Source of the DNA: Acidimicrobiia bacterium
GTDB taxonomy: Bacteria > Actinomycetota > Acidimicrobiia > IMCC26256 > JAMXLJ01
NCBI GenBank assembly: GCA_024281095.1
Contig: JAMXLJ010000085.1
Coordinates: 1-64,000, forward strand
Direction: 5' to 3'
DNA length: 64,000 nucleotides
Shown here: in pieces, positions 1 to 9,083 of the stretch
How the letters are laid out: the number at the start of each line of letters is the position of its first letter
Position numbering within the stretch: the stretch's first letter is position 1
Position numbers and translations under genes: made by a program
The notes under the pieces: model-generated
What the model was told of the DNA's origin: nothing
Database searches by the model: none
The model's input: the letters and a program-made list of their open reading frames with translations, nothing else

Positions 1-1
1 G

Positions 2-667
2 CTCCAGGAACGGCTGCCACAGGCGACGGTTTCGAACTCGTACGGCATGACGGAGGCCGGCCCCGCGTTCATCGTGATGCCGAAGGACGAAGTCACGAAG
101 CGTGTCGGTTCGGTGGGCAAGCCGATCCCGCCAATGGAGGTCAAGATCGTCGACGACGACGGCGCCGATGTTCCTGCCGGAACTGTGGGCGAGTTGCTGA
201 CCCGTCTGCCCGGTCGTCAGCGCGAGTACTACCGCGACGACGACGCGACGACCGCCACCTGGACCGAGGACGGATGGCTCAGGAGCGGCGACCTCGCGTA
301 CCTCGACGACGACGGCTTCATCTACATCGTCGGCCGCAAGAAGGACATGATCATCCGCGGCGGCAACAACATCTATGCAACCGACGTGGAGGCCGCGATC
401 CTCGAGCATGCCGACGTACGCGAGGTCGCGGTGATCGGCGTCCCGCACGCCGTGCTCGGCGAGGACGTCGGCGCGTTCGTGGTGTTGCGGCCGGGCGCGT
501 CACTCACCGACGACGCGCTGCGCGAGTTCTGCGCGGACCGGCTGGCCGACTACAAGCGTCCGCGGCGGGTCACGTTCGTCGACGAGCTGCCGCGCAACGC
601 GACGGGCAAGGTCATGAAGCACATGTTGAAGGAACGGGTCGCCGAGACCACCGTCGAGGCGGGTTAG
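2..667 (+). CDS. Acyl-CoA synthetase, AMP-forming (C-terminal part)
   Basis: This is the 3' part of an ANL-superfamily ligase that starts before the window. Such enzymes adenylate a carboxylate and pass it to CoA. The reading frame is open from base 2 and shows the A5 motif YGMTEAGP, then WLRSGDLAYLDDDGF (A7) and GRKKDMIIRGGNNIYATDVE (A8). The end, LPRNATGKVMK, carries the A10 lysine, so the C-terminal domain looks catalytically complete. The MaoC-like gene follows after 33 bp on the same strand, which fits a fatty-acid or side-chain catabolic operon. The substrate cannot be told because the binding pocket lies mostly upstream. Confidence 0.93.
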   Translation, partial: LQERLPQATVSNSYGMTEAGPAFIVMPKDEVTKRVGSVGKPIPPMEVKIVDDDGADVPAGTVGELLTRLPGRQREYYRDDDATTATWTEDGWLRSGDLAYLDDDGFIYIVGRKKDMIIRGGNNIYATDVEAAILEHADVREVAVIGVPHAVLGEDVGAFVVLRPGASLTDDALREFCADRLADYKRPRRVTFVDELPRNATGKVMKHMLKERVAETTVEAG

Positions 668-700
668 GTTCGCACGGAATCACGGAGAGGAGCGGGACGC

Positions 701-1153
701 GTGGCGCTCACGGAGCTCAAGGGTCAGCAGACGGGTACGCAGCGAGTGGTCATCGAGCGCGGCCCGGTGCGCGTGTTCGCCGACGCGCTCGGCGACGACG
801 ACCCCGTGTACCGGGGCGACAACGCGCCGGTGCCGCCGACGTTCCCCTTCGTGATGCCGTACTGGGGCTCCCTCGGCACCGGCGGCGCGGCCGGGTTGCC
901 CATCGAGAAGCTGCGCGGCCCGGGCCGGGCCATCCTGCACGGCGAGCAGGAATTCGAGTACCTCAGCTGGCCGCATGTGGGCGACGTGCTCGAAGGCACC
1001 ACCACCATCACCGACGTCTACGAGAAGGAACGCGGCGACGGCGGGAAGATGGAGTTCTACGTCACCGAGACGGCGTGGAAGCAGGCCGACTCGGGCACGC
1101 CGGTGCTGAACGCCAAGTTCACGCTCCTGATCATGGTCCGGCCCCCGAAGTAG
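701..1153 (+). CDS. MaoC-like (hot-dog fold) dehydratase N-terminal domain protein
   Basis: A 150-residue protein starting at GTG behind a GGAGAGGAG-type ribosome site. It resembles the MaoC_dehydrat_N/FAS1_DH family: residues 5-45 contain the RGPVRVFADALGDDDPVYR segment typical of the first hot-dog strand and helix, followed by PPTFPFVMPYWG. The later part has HGEQEFEYLSWPHVGD, matching the usual 'H.eqeF.y..p...GD' segment. Family members hydrate enoyl-CoA, often as heterodimers. No C-terminal MaoC partner is visible here, so the partner or the activity is open. It is probably co-transcribed with the upstream acyl-CoA synthetase. Confidence 0.8.
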   Translation: MALTELKGQQTGTQRVVIERGPVRVFADALGDDDPVYRGDNAPVPPTFPFVMPYWGSLGTGGAAGLPIEKLRGPGRAILHGEQEFEYLSWPHVGDVLEGTTTITDVYEKERGDGGKMEFYVTETAWKQADSGTPVLNAKFTLLIMVRPPK

Positions 1154-1210
1154 CGGGCGGGTCGCGGTCCTCGTCACGGCGTTCCTCGCGGTCTTCGCAC
1201 AGGTCTTCGC

Positions 1211-1894
1211 ATGACGTCGGTCGCCGGCGTCGACGGCTGCCGGCGGGGTTGGGTCGTGGTCGTGCTGCGCGACGGCGCCTTCGCGCGCGCGTTCACCCGC
1301 GCGTCGTTCACCGAGGTGATGGCGGAGGTTGCGGGCTGTTCCGCGGTCGGCGTCGACATGCCCATCGGCCTCGTCGACGCGGGCGCCCGCGAGTGTGAAC
1401 GGCTTGCGCGCGAGGCGCTCGGTTCCCGGGCCGGAACGATCTTCCTCATGCCCCCGCGCGCGGTGCTCGAGGCCCCGTCACACGCGGAGGCGCTCACCCG
1501 CTGCCGGGAGCTCGGTGTACCGGGCGTCTCGGCCCAGGGATACGCTCTGCGCGGCAAGGTGCTCGAGCTCGAGGCCGCGCTCCGGGGCGGCGGCGCCGGC
1601 ATGCCCGTTCTCGAGGTTCACCCGGAGCTCTCGTTCCACGCGATGGGCGACGGCGAGCCGCTCCCACGGAAGCGGACGTGGGACGGCCTCTGGCGACGTG
1701 ACCACCTGCTGCGGTCGCAGGGCATCGGTTTGCCAGCCGAGCTTCCCGACACGGTGGGCGCGGCTCCGGACGACGTCCTCGACGCGGCCGCGGCGGCGTG
1801 GACCGCGTCGCGCTCCGTCGACCGTGAGGCCGTCTCGCTGCCGGATCCGCCGCAGCGCGGGCCGCGCGGCGAACACATCGCGATCTGGTACTGA
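1211..1894 (+). CDS. DUF429 domain protein
   Basis: A 227-residue protein beginning VAGVDGCRRGWVVV, the usual opening of DUF429 proteins, which are predicted to have an RNase H-like nuclease fold. The conserved GVDMPIGL block (about residue 55) and the EVHPELSFHAMG block (about residue 137) supply the acidic residues expected of the fold. The function of the family is unknown. It lies 57 bp after the MaoC-like gene and converges with the following hydrolase gene. The 20 bases before the ATG contain the decamer GGTCTTCGCA twice, with no strong ribosome site. Confidence 0.75.
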   Translation: MTSVAGVDGCRRGWVVVVLRDGAFARAFTRASFTEVMAEVAGCSAVGVDMPIGLVDAGARECERLAREALGSRAGTIFLMPPRAVLEAPSHAEALTRCRELGVPGVSAQGYALRGKVLELEAALRGGGAGMPVLEVHPELSFHAMGDGEPLPRKRTWDGLWRRDHLLRSQGIGLPAELPDTVGAAPDDVLDAAAAAWTASRSVDREAVSLPDPPQRGPRGEHIAIWY

Positions 1895-1915
1895 CGCCCT
1901 TGCTCCGTTGCAGGG

Positions 1916-2785
1916 TTACCAGGCGATGTCCGTGAGGAACTGCTGCACCGCGTCCACCGTCGACGCCGGGTTGTCACCGGCGGCGTGATGACCGGCGCCG
2001 CCGATCGTCACCAGCCGCGCCCCTGGGATCAACGCCGCGACCTCCTGCGCGCCTTCGTCGGACAGCACGTCGCTCTTCGCTCCGCGGAGCACGAGCACAG
2101 GGCACGTGAGGCGAGGCATCTCCTCGTCCATGCCGGACGTGAGCTCGCGCCAGCCACCGAACTCGCGGCCGCTCTCGCGCATGCGCCGGCCCAGCGCGTG
2201 CTTCCACTCCCATCGGCCGTCGGGTCGTTGACGGAGATTGCGACGCAGATTCTCCGGCTTCACGTTCGCACGGTTCGGCAGGTACCCGGCGACCTCGGCC
2301 GCGGCCTCCTCCAGCGACGCGAACGACTCGTGCCGGGTCAGGAACTCGATGATCCGGTTGACGCCCTCGTCTTCGAGCCTGTGGCCGATGTCGACGAGAA
2401 CCATCCCCGCGACGAGATCGGGTCGCGCCGCCGCCAAAGTGAGACTCGTGATGCCGCCGAGCGACGCGCCCGTGAACACGGCGCGCTCGATGCCGAACTC
2501 GGCGAGCAGCGGCGGCAGTGTGGCCGCGATCGCCTGGCGGGTGAGGCCTGCGTCGGTGTCGTCGATCGCGTCGGAGTCGCCGTGCGCGGGCAGATCGGGC
2601 GCGACGACGTGTGCGCGGGGCCGCAACGCGTCGCCGAGCTCCTCCCACATGTACGCCGTCTGGCCGCCGCCGTGGAGGCACACGACCGGCGGTCCCGCGG
2701 AAGGGCCCCATTCGAGGTAGTGCACCGTGCGGCCGGCGACGACCGTGAAACCGCTGCGTCCGCCGCGCGGGACGTCGTGGATCAC
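1916..2785 (-). CDS. Alpha/beta hydrolase
   Basis: A 289-residue alpha/beta-hydrolase-fold enzyme. HGGGQTAYMW gives the oxyanion-hole segment, GASLGG the nucleophile elbow (Ser), and GGAGHHAAGDNP the catalytic His loop; VLRGAKSDVLS carries the likely acid. I chose the GTG at 2785 because it overlaps the stop of the amidohydrolase gene as GTGA, which implies translational coupling. The open frame extends much further 5' but that stretch is antisense to or out of frame with real genes. It is a paralogue of the hydrolase at 17314-18156, which also sits beside an amidohydrolase. Likely a C-C or ester hydrolase; substrate unknown. Confidence 0.88.
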   Translation of the reverse strand: MIHDVPRGGRSGFTVVAGRTVHYLEWGPSAGPPVVCLHGGGQTAYMWEELGDALRPRAHVVAPDLPAHGDSDAIDDTDAGLTRQAIAATLPPLLAEFGIERAVFTGASLGGITSLTLAAARPDLVAGMVLVDIGHRLEDEGVNRIIEFLTRHESFASLEEAAAEVAGYLPNRANVKPENLRRNLRQRPDGRWEWKHALGRRMRESGREFGGWRELTSGMDEEMPRLTCPVLVLRGAKSDVLSDEGAQEVAALIPGARLVTIGGAGHHAAGDNPASTVDAVQQFLTDIAW

Positions 2786-3930
2786 TGGTCGCGCCGCAAC
2801 AACCAGGCGATGTTGTGATTGAACAACTCGGGTGCCTGCTCCGGCACTCCGCCGCCGGTGCACTGGTTCCTGTAGTCGTCGACCGGCGTCGCCGTGCCCT
2901 CGCCGTGCGGATAATCGCTGCACATCATGAACAGATCGCCGGCGCGTTCGCGCAGCAGATCGGGGCGTTCGTACGCGAACGCGGCCACGCGCACCTGCCG
3001 CCGGATGTAGTCGCTGGGTCGCTCGGGAAGGTCCGTGAGCGCGCGCCCGTTCTGGCGGCGGTGGAAGTCGAAGGAGCCGTCGAGCGAGGGCAGGAAGTGC
3101 GCGGTCCACGCGGCCGACAGCTCCATCACGCCGATTCGCAGAGCGGGGTGACGCGCGAACACTCCGTGGATGGCGAGATCGCTCAGCGCGAGTGCGGGCG
3201 CGATCCAGATGAAACTGGTCTGCAGGACGGGGTCGACGGTGTCGAAGTCGCCCGAGTACCACTCGTCGGCGAAGGGCCGTTCGAAGTTCGAGACGTGGAA
3301 CACGGGTGTGACGCCGTAGTCGACGAACAAGGACCACGCGCGGTCGAGCCCGGGGTCGTGGAGTGCCTTTCCGTCCACCGGCGCCGGCGCCATCATCGCG
3401 AGCCGTACGCCGCCGCGGCTGAGCGCCGCGAGCTCGCGCTCGAGCCAGGCGAGGTTTCGCAACGTCACGTGTCCGACGGGATGAAGGCGGCCACCGCCCT
3501 GGTCCGCCACGTCGACCGCCCATCGGTTGTACGCGGCCATGTTGACCTCGAGGGCGTGCAGGTCGCGCCCGACCACCCGCTCCCATACGAGCCCGGCATT
3601 CGGGAAGAGCACCGCTTCGTCGACCCCGAGCAAATCGAGATGCGCGAGACGCGCGGCGGGGTCCGAGTAGTGACGGGGCGCGTCGTCGTAGTTGACGTCC
3701 GCGCGGGCGCCGTCGCGGTTCCGTTGCCGCCCGTGGCCGGTGCCGTCGACGTCTCCCGGCTGGAAGACCTCGGCCGGGTAGATGCGCTCGCCCTTCCACG
3801 TGACCCAGCCGAACCCCTGATCGTCGTCGACGATACGAACGCAGACGTCGCGGTCGGCCGACGGCGCGTACTGGGCCCACAGCTCCCGGGCTTCGAAGAG
3901 GTGCTGGTCGGCGTCGATGAGCGCGGTCAT
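2782..3930 (-). CDS. Amidohydrolase family protein (amidohydrolase_2 type)
   Basis: A 382-residue metal-dependent hydrolase or decarboxylase of the amidohydrolase-2 group. It opens MTALIDADQHLFE, the first-strand DxH metal motif, and later has VFHVSN and the MCSDYPHGEG segment that carries the final metal/catalytic Asp. I used the ATG at 3930 because AAAGGGGGACACGAG precedes it; an in-frame ATG exists at 3960. The gene is first in a two-gene operon with the hydrolase at 1916-2785. A TGACR-N4-YGTCA palindrome lies 43 bp upstream. Members act on aromatic or heterocyclic acids; the substrate here is not known. Confidence 0.88.
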   Translation of the reverse strand: MTALIDADQHLFEARELWAQYAPSADRDVCVRIVDDDQGFGWVTWKGERIYPAEVFQPGDVDGTGHGRQRNRDGARADVNYDDAPRHYSDPAARLAHLDLLGVDEAVLFPNAGLVWERVVGRDLHALEVNMAAYNRWAVDVADQGGGRLHPVGHVTLRNLAWLERELAALSRGGVRLAMMAPAPVDGKALHDPGLDRAWSLFVDYGVTPVFHVSNFERPFADEWYSGDFDTVDPVLQTSFIWIAPALALSDLAIHGVFARHPALRIGVMELSAAWTAHFLPSLDGSFDFHRRQNGRALTDLPERPSDYIRRQVRVAAFAYERPDLLRERAGDLFMMCSDYPHGEGTATPVDDYRNQCTGGGVPEQAPELFNHNIAWLLRRDQ

Positions 3931-3972
3931 CTCGTGTCCCCCTTTGTCTCCTCGCTCCATTGTGCCCACACC

Positions 3973-3986
3973 TGACGCACACGTCA
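3973..3986. promoter_or_regulatory. Putative operator TGACGCACACGTCA
   Basis: A 14-bp inverted repeat with arms TGACG/CGTCA and a 4-bp centre, lying between the divergent amidohydrolase (start 3930) and acyl-CoA synthetase (start 4008). It is one of seven intergenic sites in the window that fit TGACR-N4-YGTCA. Spacing from both start codons (43 and 22 bp) suits repression of both promoters. The regulator is unknown. Confidence 0.65.
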
Positions 3987-4007
3987 TATTCGTGAGACGA
4001 TGACCGC

Positions 4008-5561
4008 ATGGGTGTGGATGCCGGCGCCGCGCGACGTCTCAACCTCGCCGACGTGTTGCGCGAACACCGCCGGAGCCGGCCCGCGGGAGTTGCCGTCGTC
4101 GACCGCGACCATCGCGCCACGTTCGCGGAGCTCGACGAGCGCGTGAACCGTCTGGCGAACGCGCTCGGCGACGCGGGCGTCGGGCCCGGCGACCGGATCC
4201 TCTGGCTGGGGCAGAACTCGTTCCGTATCGCGGAAGGCCTCCTTGCCGCGGCGAAGTTGGGCGCGATGTTCTGCCCGGCGAACTGGCGGCAGAGCCCCGA
4301 CGAGCTCGCGTTCGTCATCGACGATCTCGACGCGCACGTCGTGTTCTGGCAGGAGGAGGAGATCGGCGTCAATGTGCGCGAGGCGCGTGGTCGCGCCCAT
4401 TCGAACGCGCTCTGGGTGCAGCACGACGCGGAAGGCGACGGGACGTACGAGCAGCTCGTCGCATCCGGCGCGCCGCACGATCCGGATCATGACGTCGATC
4501 CGTCGTCATCGTTGCTCGTGGTCTACACCGCGGCCTTCGGCGGGCGACCGAACGGCGCGATGCTCAGCCACACTGCACTGATCGCGCAGGGTCTCGTGCT
4601 GGGCGACCTGAGCGAGTTCGACGACTCGTCCGTGTACCTGAACTCGGGGCCGCTGTTCCACATCGGCACGTTCATGAACACGCTCGCGACGTTCGTGTAC
4701 GGCGGCACCAACGTGTTCACACGGCGTGTCGACGCCGAAGAGCTGTGCCGGCTCATCGACGACGAGCGCTGCACCGGCGCCTTCCTCGTCGGGCCGATGT
4801 TCACGCAGATCCTCGAGGCGAACGCGGGCCGCCGCTACGACCTCCGGTCGCTGCGCACGTCGAGGGTGGGGCCCGAGTGGGACGCGATGGTGTCGCCCGA
4901 CACGAGCCGTTGGGCCCGGAATCCCGGCGGCTACGGCCAGACCGAGGTGATGGGCATGCTCACGTACAACGCCCTCGGAGTCGGCGGCATCGGCACCCAC
5001 GGGCGCCCGTCGCCAGTCGTGCAGGTACGGATGGTCGATCCCGACGATCGGGAGGTGCCCGCCGGCGAGACGGGTGAGATCGTCGCTCGTGGTGCAACGG
5101 TCATGAACGGGTACTGGAAGCGCCCCGAGCTCAACGCGCAGCGCCGCCGCGACGGCTGGCATCACACCAACGATCTCGGCCGGCGCGAGAGCGACGGCAC
5201 CGTCACGTTCGTCGGACCGAAGACGCGCATGATCAAGTCTGCAGCCGAGAACATCTATCCGGCCGAGGTGGAGGCGTGCATCGCGACCCACCCGTCGATC
5301 GCAGAGTGCGCCGTCATCGGCGTCCCCGACGAGGTGTGGACCCAGAGCGTGAAGGCGATCGTGGTGGTGCGCGACGGTGAGGCGGTGACGGCCGAGGACA
5401 TCATCGGGCACTGCCGTGAGCGGATCGCGTCGTACAAGAAGCCGCGTACCGTGGAGTTCGTGAGCGGACTTCCCCGCGCCGGGTTCGTGGTCGACTACGA
5501 CGCCCTCGACGCGAAGTTCGGCGGCGGCGGATACCCGGGCGGGCGGAACCGCAGCGCATGA
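4008..5561 (+). CDS. Acyl-CoA synthetase-like protein with degenerate catalytic motifs
   Basis: A 517-residue ANL-superfamily protein. The fold markers are clear: GGYGQTEVMG (A5), TGEIVARG, and KTRMIKSAAENIYPAEVE (A8). Three catalytic motifs are altered. The A3 P-loop reads YTAAFGGRPNG (about residue 171) where the family has YTSGTTGxPKG. The A7 TGD reads TND. The C-terminus reads LPRAGFVVDYDALD (about residue 490), so the A10 lysine is missing. It may be a weak or altered ligase, or a non-catalytic acyl-binding paralogue. An ATGA overlap couples it to the DUF2889 gene. It starts 22 bp after the palindrome at 3973-3986. Confidence 0.88.
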   Translation: MGVDAGAARRLNLADVLREHRRSRPAGVAVVDRDHRATFAELDERVNRLANALGDAGVGPGDRILWLGQNSFRIAEGLLAAAKLGAMFCPANWRQSPDELAFVIDDLDAHVVFWQEEEIGVNVREARGRAHSNALWVQHDAEGDGTYEQLVASGAPHDPDHDVDPSSSLLVVYTAAFGGRPNGAMLSHTALIAQGLVLGDLSEFDDSSVYLNSGPLFHIGTFMNTLATFVYGGTNVFTRRVDAEELCRLIDDERCTGAFLVGPMFTQILEANAGRRYDLRSLRTSRVGPEWDAMVSPDTSRWARNPGGYGQTEVMGMLTYNALGVGGIGTHGRPSPVVQVRMVDPDDREVPAGETGEIVARGATVMNGYWKRPELNAQRRRDGWHHTNDLGRRESDGTVTFVGPKTRMIKSAAENIYPAEVEACIATHPSIAECAVIGVPDEVWTQSVKAIVVVRDGEAVTAEDIIGHCRERIASYKKPRTVEFVSGLPRAGFVVDYDALDAKFGGGGYPGGRNRSA

Positions 5562-6334
5562 CCGCGTTCACCGAAGGTCCCTACCGCCGTCGCATCCGTC
5601 TGGTCGCCACCGAAGCTGGAGCATCGGTCGTCGAAGCCGAGCTCGAAGACGACTTCCATCACTTCGCAGTCACGCTGCGACACGCGGGCGGACGTGTCGA
5701 GGACGTTGCGGGGCGCGCGCTGCGCTGGCCGTGGACGACATGCGCCGACGCGGTCGTGCCGCTTCGACAGCTCGAAGGAATGGACCTCTCCCCGCGTTGC
5801 ACCGCGGTCGCGTCGTCGGCCGACCCGCGCGCGAACTGCACCCACCTCTTCGACCTTGCCGGCCTCGCGGTCGCGCACGCGGCACGCGGTCTCGGGCGCC
5901 GGCAGTACGACGCCGAGATCCCGCGGCCCGTCGAGGGCCGCAGTCGCGCGCGTTTGTGGCGCGACGGAGGACTGCTGCTCGAGTGGCAACTCGTCGACGG
6001 CGCGGTCGTCGACGCACCGCCGTACTCCGACGTCCCGTGGAACGGCGGCTTCATGCGCTGGGCAGACTCGACGCTCGACCCCGACACGGCGGAGGCGGCG
6101 ATCGTGCTGCGGCGGGCGTGCACGATCGGATCCGGTCGGGGGATGGACCTCGACCGCTACGAGACCGCCGGTGATCTCGAGCGGATCATGTCGGGCGTCT
6201 GCTTCACGATGCAGCCGGTGCGGATCCACCGCGCCGAGCGGATCAAGGGCTCCGTCCGAGACTTCGCGTCCCGACCCGACCGACTCCTGAGCGACGACCC
6301 ACCGGAGCAACCCTCGGCCTCAACTGGAGGATGA
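5558..6334 (+). CDS. DUF2889 domain protein
   Basis: A 258-residue protein that resembles the DUF2889 family: an N-terminal beta-rich part with EAELEDDFHHFAVTLRH, then the conserved NCTHLFDLAGLAVAHA block near residue 92, and a final CFTMQPVRIHRAERIKGSVRDF segment. The role of the family is unknown; members often lie among acyl-CoA ligase and oxidoreductase genes. The ATG overlaps the stop of the acyl-CoA synthetase-like gene as ATGA, so the two are probably made together and may act together. Confidence 0.72.
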   Translation: MTAFTEGPYRRRIRLVATEAGASVVEAELEDDFHHFAVTLRHAGGRVEDVAGRALRWPWTTCADAVVPLRQLEGMDLSPRCTAVASSADPRANCTHLFDLAGLAVAHAARGLGRRQYDAEIPRPVEGRSRARLWRDGGLLLEWQLVDGAVVDAPPYSDVPWNGGFMRWADSTLDPDTAEAAIVLRRACTIGSGRGMDLDRYETAGDLERIMSGVCFTMQPVRIHRAERIKGSVRDFASRPDRLLSDDPPEQPSASTGG

Positions 6335-6340
6335 GCCTGC

Positions 6341-6357
6341 CTCGACACCGGGTCGAG
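6341..6357. terminator. Weak stem-loop between convergent genes
   Basis: CTCGAC and GTCGAG form a 6-bp stem around a 5-nt loop, 7 bp after the DUF2889 stop codon and before the convergent LLM gene. There is no T-run, so intrinsic termination is only a possibility. Confidence 0.3.
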
Positions 6358-6431
6358 GGTTGCGGGTCCAGGGTTCGGGGGTCGAGCGCCGTGTCCCGGG
6401 TTGGTCCTCGTGAGCGGGCCGGAGCCGCGGC

Positions 6432-7280
6432 TCAGTCGCCGTCGAGGCTCACGAGGTCGGCGAACCGGCGCAGGCCGTCGACCGCGTCCTTCGAGCGGGT
6501 CCACGGCGACACGACGAGCCGGGTGACACCGAGCTCCTCCCACCGCGCCACGTCGTCACGCGACTCGACCGGGCCGCCGAGGCAGACCTCGAACGGCTCC
6601 CCCGCCCGGCCGCTGTCGGCCCGCAGCTTGCGCAGGCGCTCGAGCTGTCCGGGGGCGGTCGCAAGCGTGTGCGACATCCCGATCCAGCCGTCGCCGGCAC
6701 GAGCCGCGCGACGCAGCGCCGCGGCGCTCTCACCACCGATCAGCAGCGGTGGCCACGGTCGCTGTACCGGCTTGGGCTCGAACGCCACCGCCGCGAAGTC
6801 GAAGAACTCGCCGTGGTGCTCGATCACCGGCTCGGACCAGAGCCGCTTGCACACCTCGAGCGCTTCGTCGACACGGCGGCCGCGGGTGGAGAAGTCGAGT
6901 CCGGTCGCGGTCCACTCCTCCTCGAGCCAGCTCGCACCGATCCCGATCTCGGCCCGTCCGCCGGAGACGATGTCGAGCGTCTGGATCGCACGCGCGGCAA
7001 CGAAGGGATGGCGCAGCCCGAGGTTGTACACGTGGCTGCCGAGACGGATGCGTTCGGTGCTGCCCGCCAGGAAGCTGAGATACGCGAAGCAGTCGAACGC
7101 CGGCGTGGTGGGTGGAACGGGCGGCACGTCTTCACCTGGGTGGGGCGAGCGGCTCATCTCCACCGGGAAGACGAGGTGCTCCGGCAACCAGACCGACTCG
7201 TAGCCCAGCCGCTCCGCCTCGATCGTGCACTGGAGGAAGAACGCCGGATTGAGCCGGCCGAGCGCGATTCCGAACTTCAC
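6432..7280 (-). CDS. LLM-class (luciferase-like) F420-type oxidoreductase
   Basis: A 282-residue TIM-barrel flavin/F420-dependent oxidoreductase. Typical features are the N-terminal MKFGIALGRLNPAFF strand, SVWLPEHLVFP, LGSHVYNLGLRHPFVAARAIQTLDIVSGGR, and the IGIGASWLEEEWTATGLDF segment seen in the TIGR03619-like group. PPLLIGGES is the usual phosphate-binding stretch. The start is GTG behind GAGGAGG. It follows the SDR gene at 7314-8090 by 33 bp, so the two probably share a transcript. F420 rather than FMN use is inferred from family membership; the substrate is unknown. Confidence 0.87.
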   Translation of the reverse strand: MKFGIALGRLNPAFFLQCTIEAERLGYESVWLPEHLVFPVEMSRSPHPGEDVPPVPPTTPAFDCFAYLSFLAGSTERIRLGSHVYNLGLRHPFVAARAIQTLDIVSGGRAEIGIGASWLEEEWTATGLDFSTRGRRVDEALEVCKRLWSEPVIEHHGEFFDFAAVAFEPKPVQRPWPPLLIGGESAAALRRAARAGDGWIGMSHTLATAPGQLERLRKLRADSGRAGEPFEVCLGGPVESRDDVARWEELGVTRLVVSPWTRSKDAVDGLRRFADLVSLDGD

Positions 7281-7313
7281 CGAAGCCTCCTCGTCGTCAA
7301 TCGCGCCACCGGC

Positions 7314-8090
<777 letters not shown>

Positions 8091-8118
8091 GGTGGGCGGA
8101 GGCTACTGCCCCGTACAC

Positions 8119-8132
8119 TGACGGTCACGTCA
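8119..8132. promoter_or_regulatory. Putative operator TGACGGTCACGTCA
   Basis: A 14-bp inverted repeat fitting TGACR-N4-YGTCA, placed between the two divergent SDR genes, 29 bp from one start and 35 bp from the other. It belongs to the same site family as 3973, 12601, 18222, 21959, 50785 and 53179. Confidence 0.65.
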
Positions 8133-8166
8133 GAGAACGCGCCGTCGTATCGCCGCGGAGGTGCCG

Positions 8167-8955
8167 GTGAGTTACGCCATCGAAGGCAAGCGGGTGCTCG
8201 TCACCGGAGCATCGACAGGGATCGGCGCCGCACTCGCAGAGGGCTTCGCCGCCCGCGGCGCGGTCGTCGGGATCTGCGCCCGGCGCGCCGCGCTGCTCGC
8301 CGATGTGCTCGACCGCGTGCAGAAACATTCACCGGAGTCGCGCGCCTGGACCGTCGATCTGTCCGACCTCGATACGGTCGAGGCGTTCGCCCGTCGCGCC
8401 GACGCGGAGATGGGCGGCGTCGACGTGCTCGTGAACAACGCAGGCGCACCGAAGCGCCGGAAGGTCACCGATCTCACGCCGGCGGTCGTCGAGTCGATCA
8501 TGGCGCTCAACTACTTCTCGCCCGTCCGCCTCACGCTCGCTTTGCTCCCCGGGTTGATCGAACGGCGGGGTCGCATTGTGAACATCTCCTCGATCGCGGC
8601 CCGCCTCGGGCCACCCGGTGAGGCCGCGTACGCGGCGACCAAGGCGGCCCTGACGGCATGGTCGGAATCTGCGGCCGTCGACCTCGCCGACACCGGGGTG
8701 AAGGTGCACGTGGTCGCACCCGCGGTGATCGACACCGACCTGTTTCATCTCCCCGATAACGATCCGGCGATGACCGAAGGCGTCGACGCGTTGCCGACGG
8801 ACGCGATGGTTGCGCCCGTGCTCGCGCAACTGGAGTCGGGCGCGTTCGAAACCTACGTACCCGAGTCGTTCCGCGACATCGTCGTCGGCAAGTTCCAGAA
8901 TCCCGAAGCCTTCATGGAAGGCACCATCGCCTACGCGCGCTCGCACCGCAGCTAA
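8167..8955 (+). CDS. Short-chain dehydrogenase/reductase (SDR)
   Basis: A 262-residue SDR with TGASTGIG near the N-terminus, NNAGAPKRR, the Ser of IVNISSIAA and the YAATK catalytic pair. The C-terminal part (FRDIVVGKFQNPEAF) matches SDRs annotated as ketoreductase or dehydrogenase of broad type. I prefer the GTG at 8167 because GGAGG at 8157-8161 is correctly spaced from it; an in-frame GTG at 8161 would overlap that ribosome site. It is divergent from the SDR/LLM operon and shares its palindromic site. Immediately downstream is the repeat-bounded DUF559 cassette. Confidence 0.88.
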   Translation: MSYAIEGKRVLVTGASTGIGAALAEGFAARGAVVGICARRAALLADVLDRVQKHSPESRAWTVDLSDLDTVEAFARRADAEMGGVDVLVNNAGAPKRRKVTDLTPAVVESIMALNYFSPVRLTLALLPGLIERRGRIVNISSIAARLGPPGEAAYAATKAALTAWSESAAVDLADTGVKVHVVAPAVIDTDLFHLPDNDPAMTEGVDALPTDAMVAPVLAQLESGAFETYVPESFRDIVVGKFQNPEAFMEGTIAYARSHRS

Positions 8956-8962
8956 CCCGGCA

Positions 8963-9080
8963 TTCCGGCGTCGTTTCACGCGCACAATGCGCGCCATTCG
9001 ACGCCGGAAGCACGCGGGGCGGACACTTCCCGGTTCTGGCGTCACTTCACGCGCACAATTCGCGCCATTCGACGCCGGAA
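8963..9080. repeat. Left pair of 47-bp palindromic repeats
   Basis: Two 47-bp imperfect palindromes, at 8963-9009 and 9034-9080, are separated by 24 bp (71-bp pitch). Each has outer arms of the form TTCYGGCGTC and GACGCCGGAA; unit 1 also has an inner CGCGCA-CAA-TGCGCG hairpin. The second unit ends 3 bp before the stop codon of the DUF559 gene. The pair is repeated in inverted orientation at 10048-10165 on the other side of that gene. Confidence 0.85.
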
Positions 9081-9083
9081 CGC

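Noticed and set aside
2786-4372. 5' extension of the hydrolase frame by over 500 codons
   Set aside because: The extension crosses the amidohydrolase gene in another frame and has the Arg/Ala composition of a shadow; the GTGA overlap at 2785 explains the true start.
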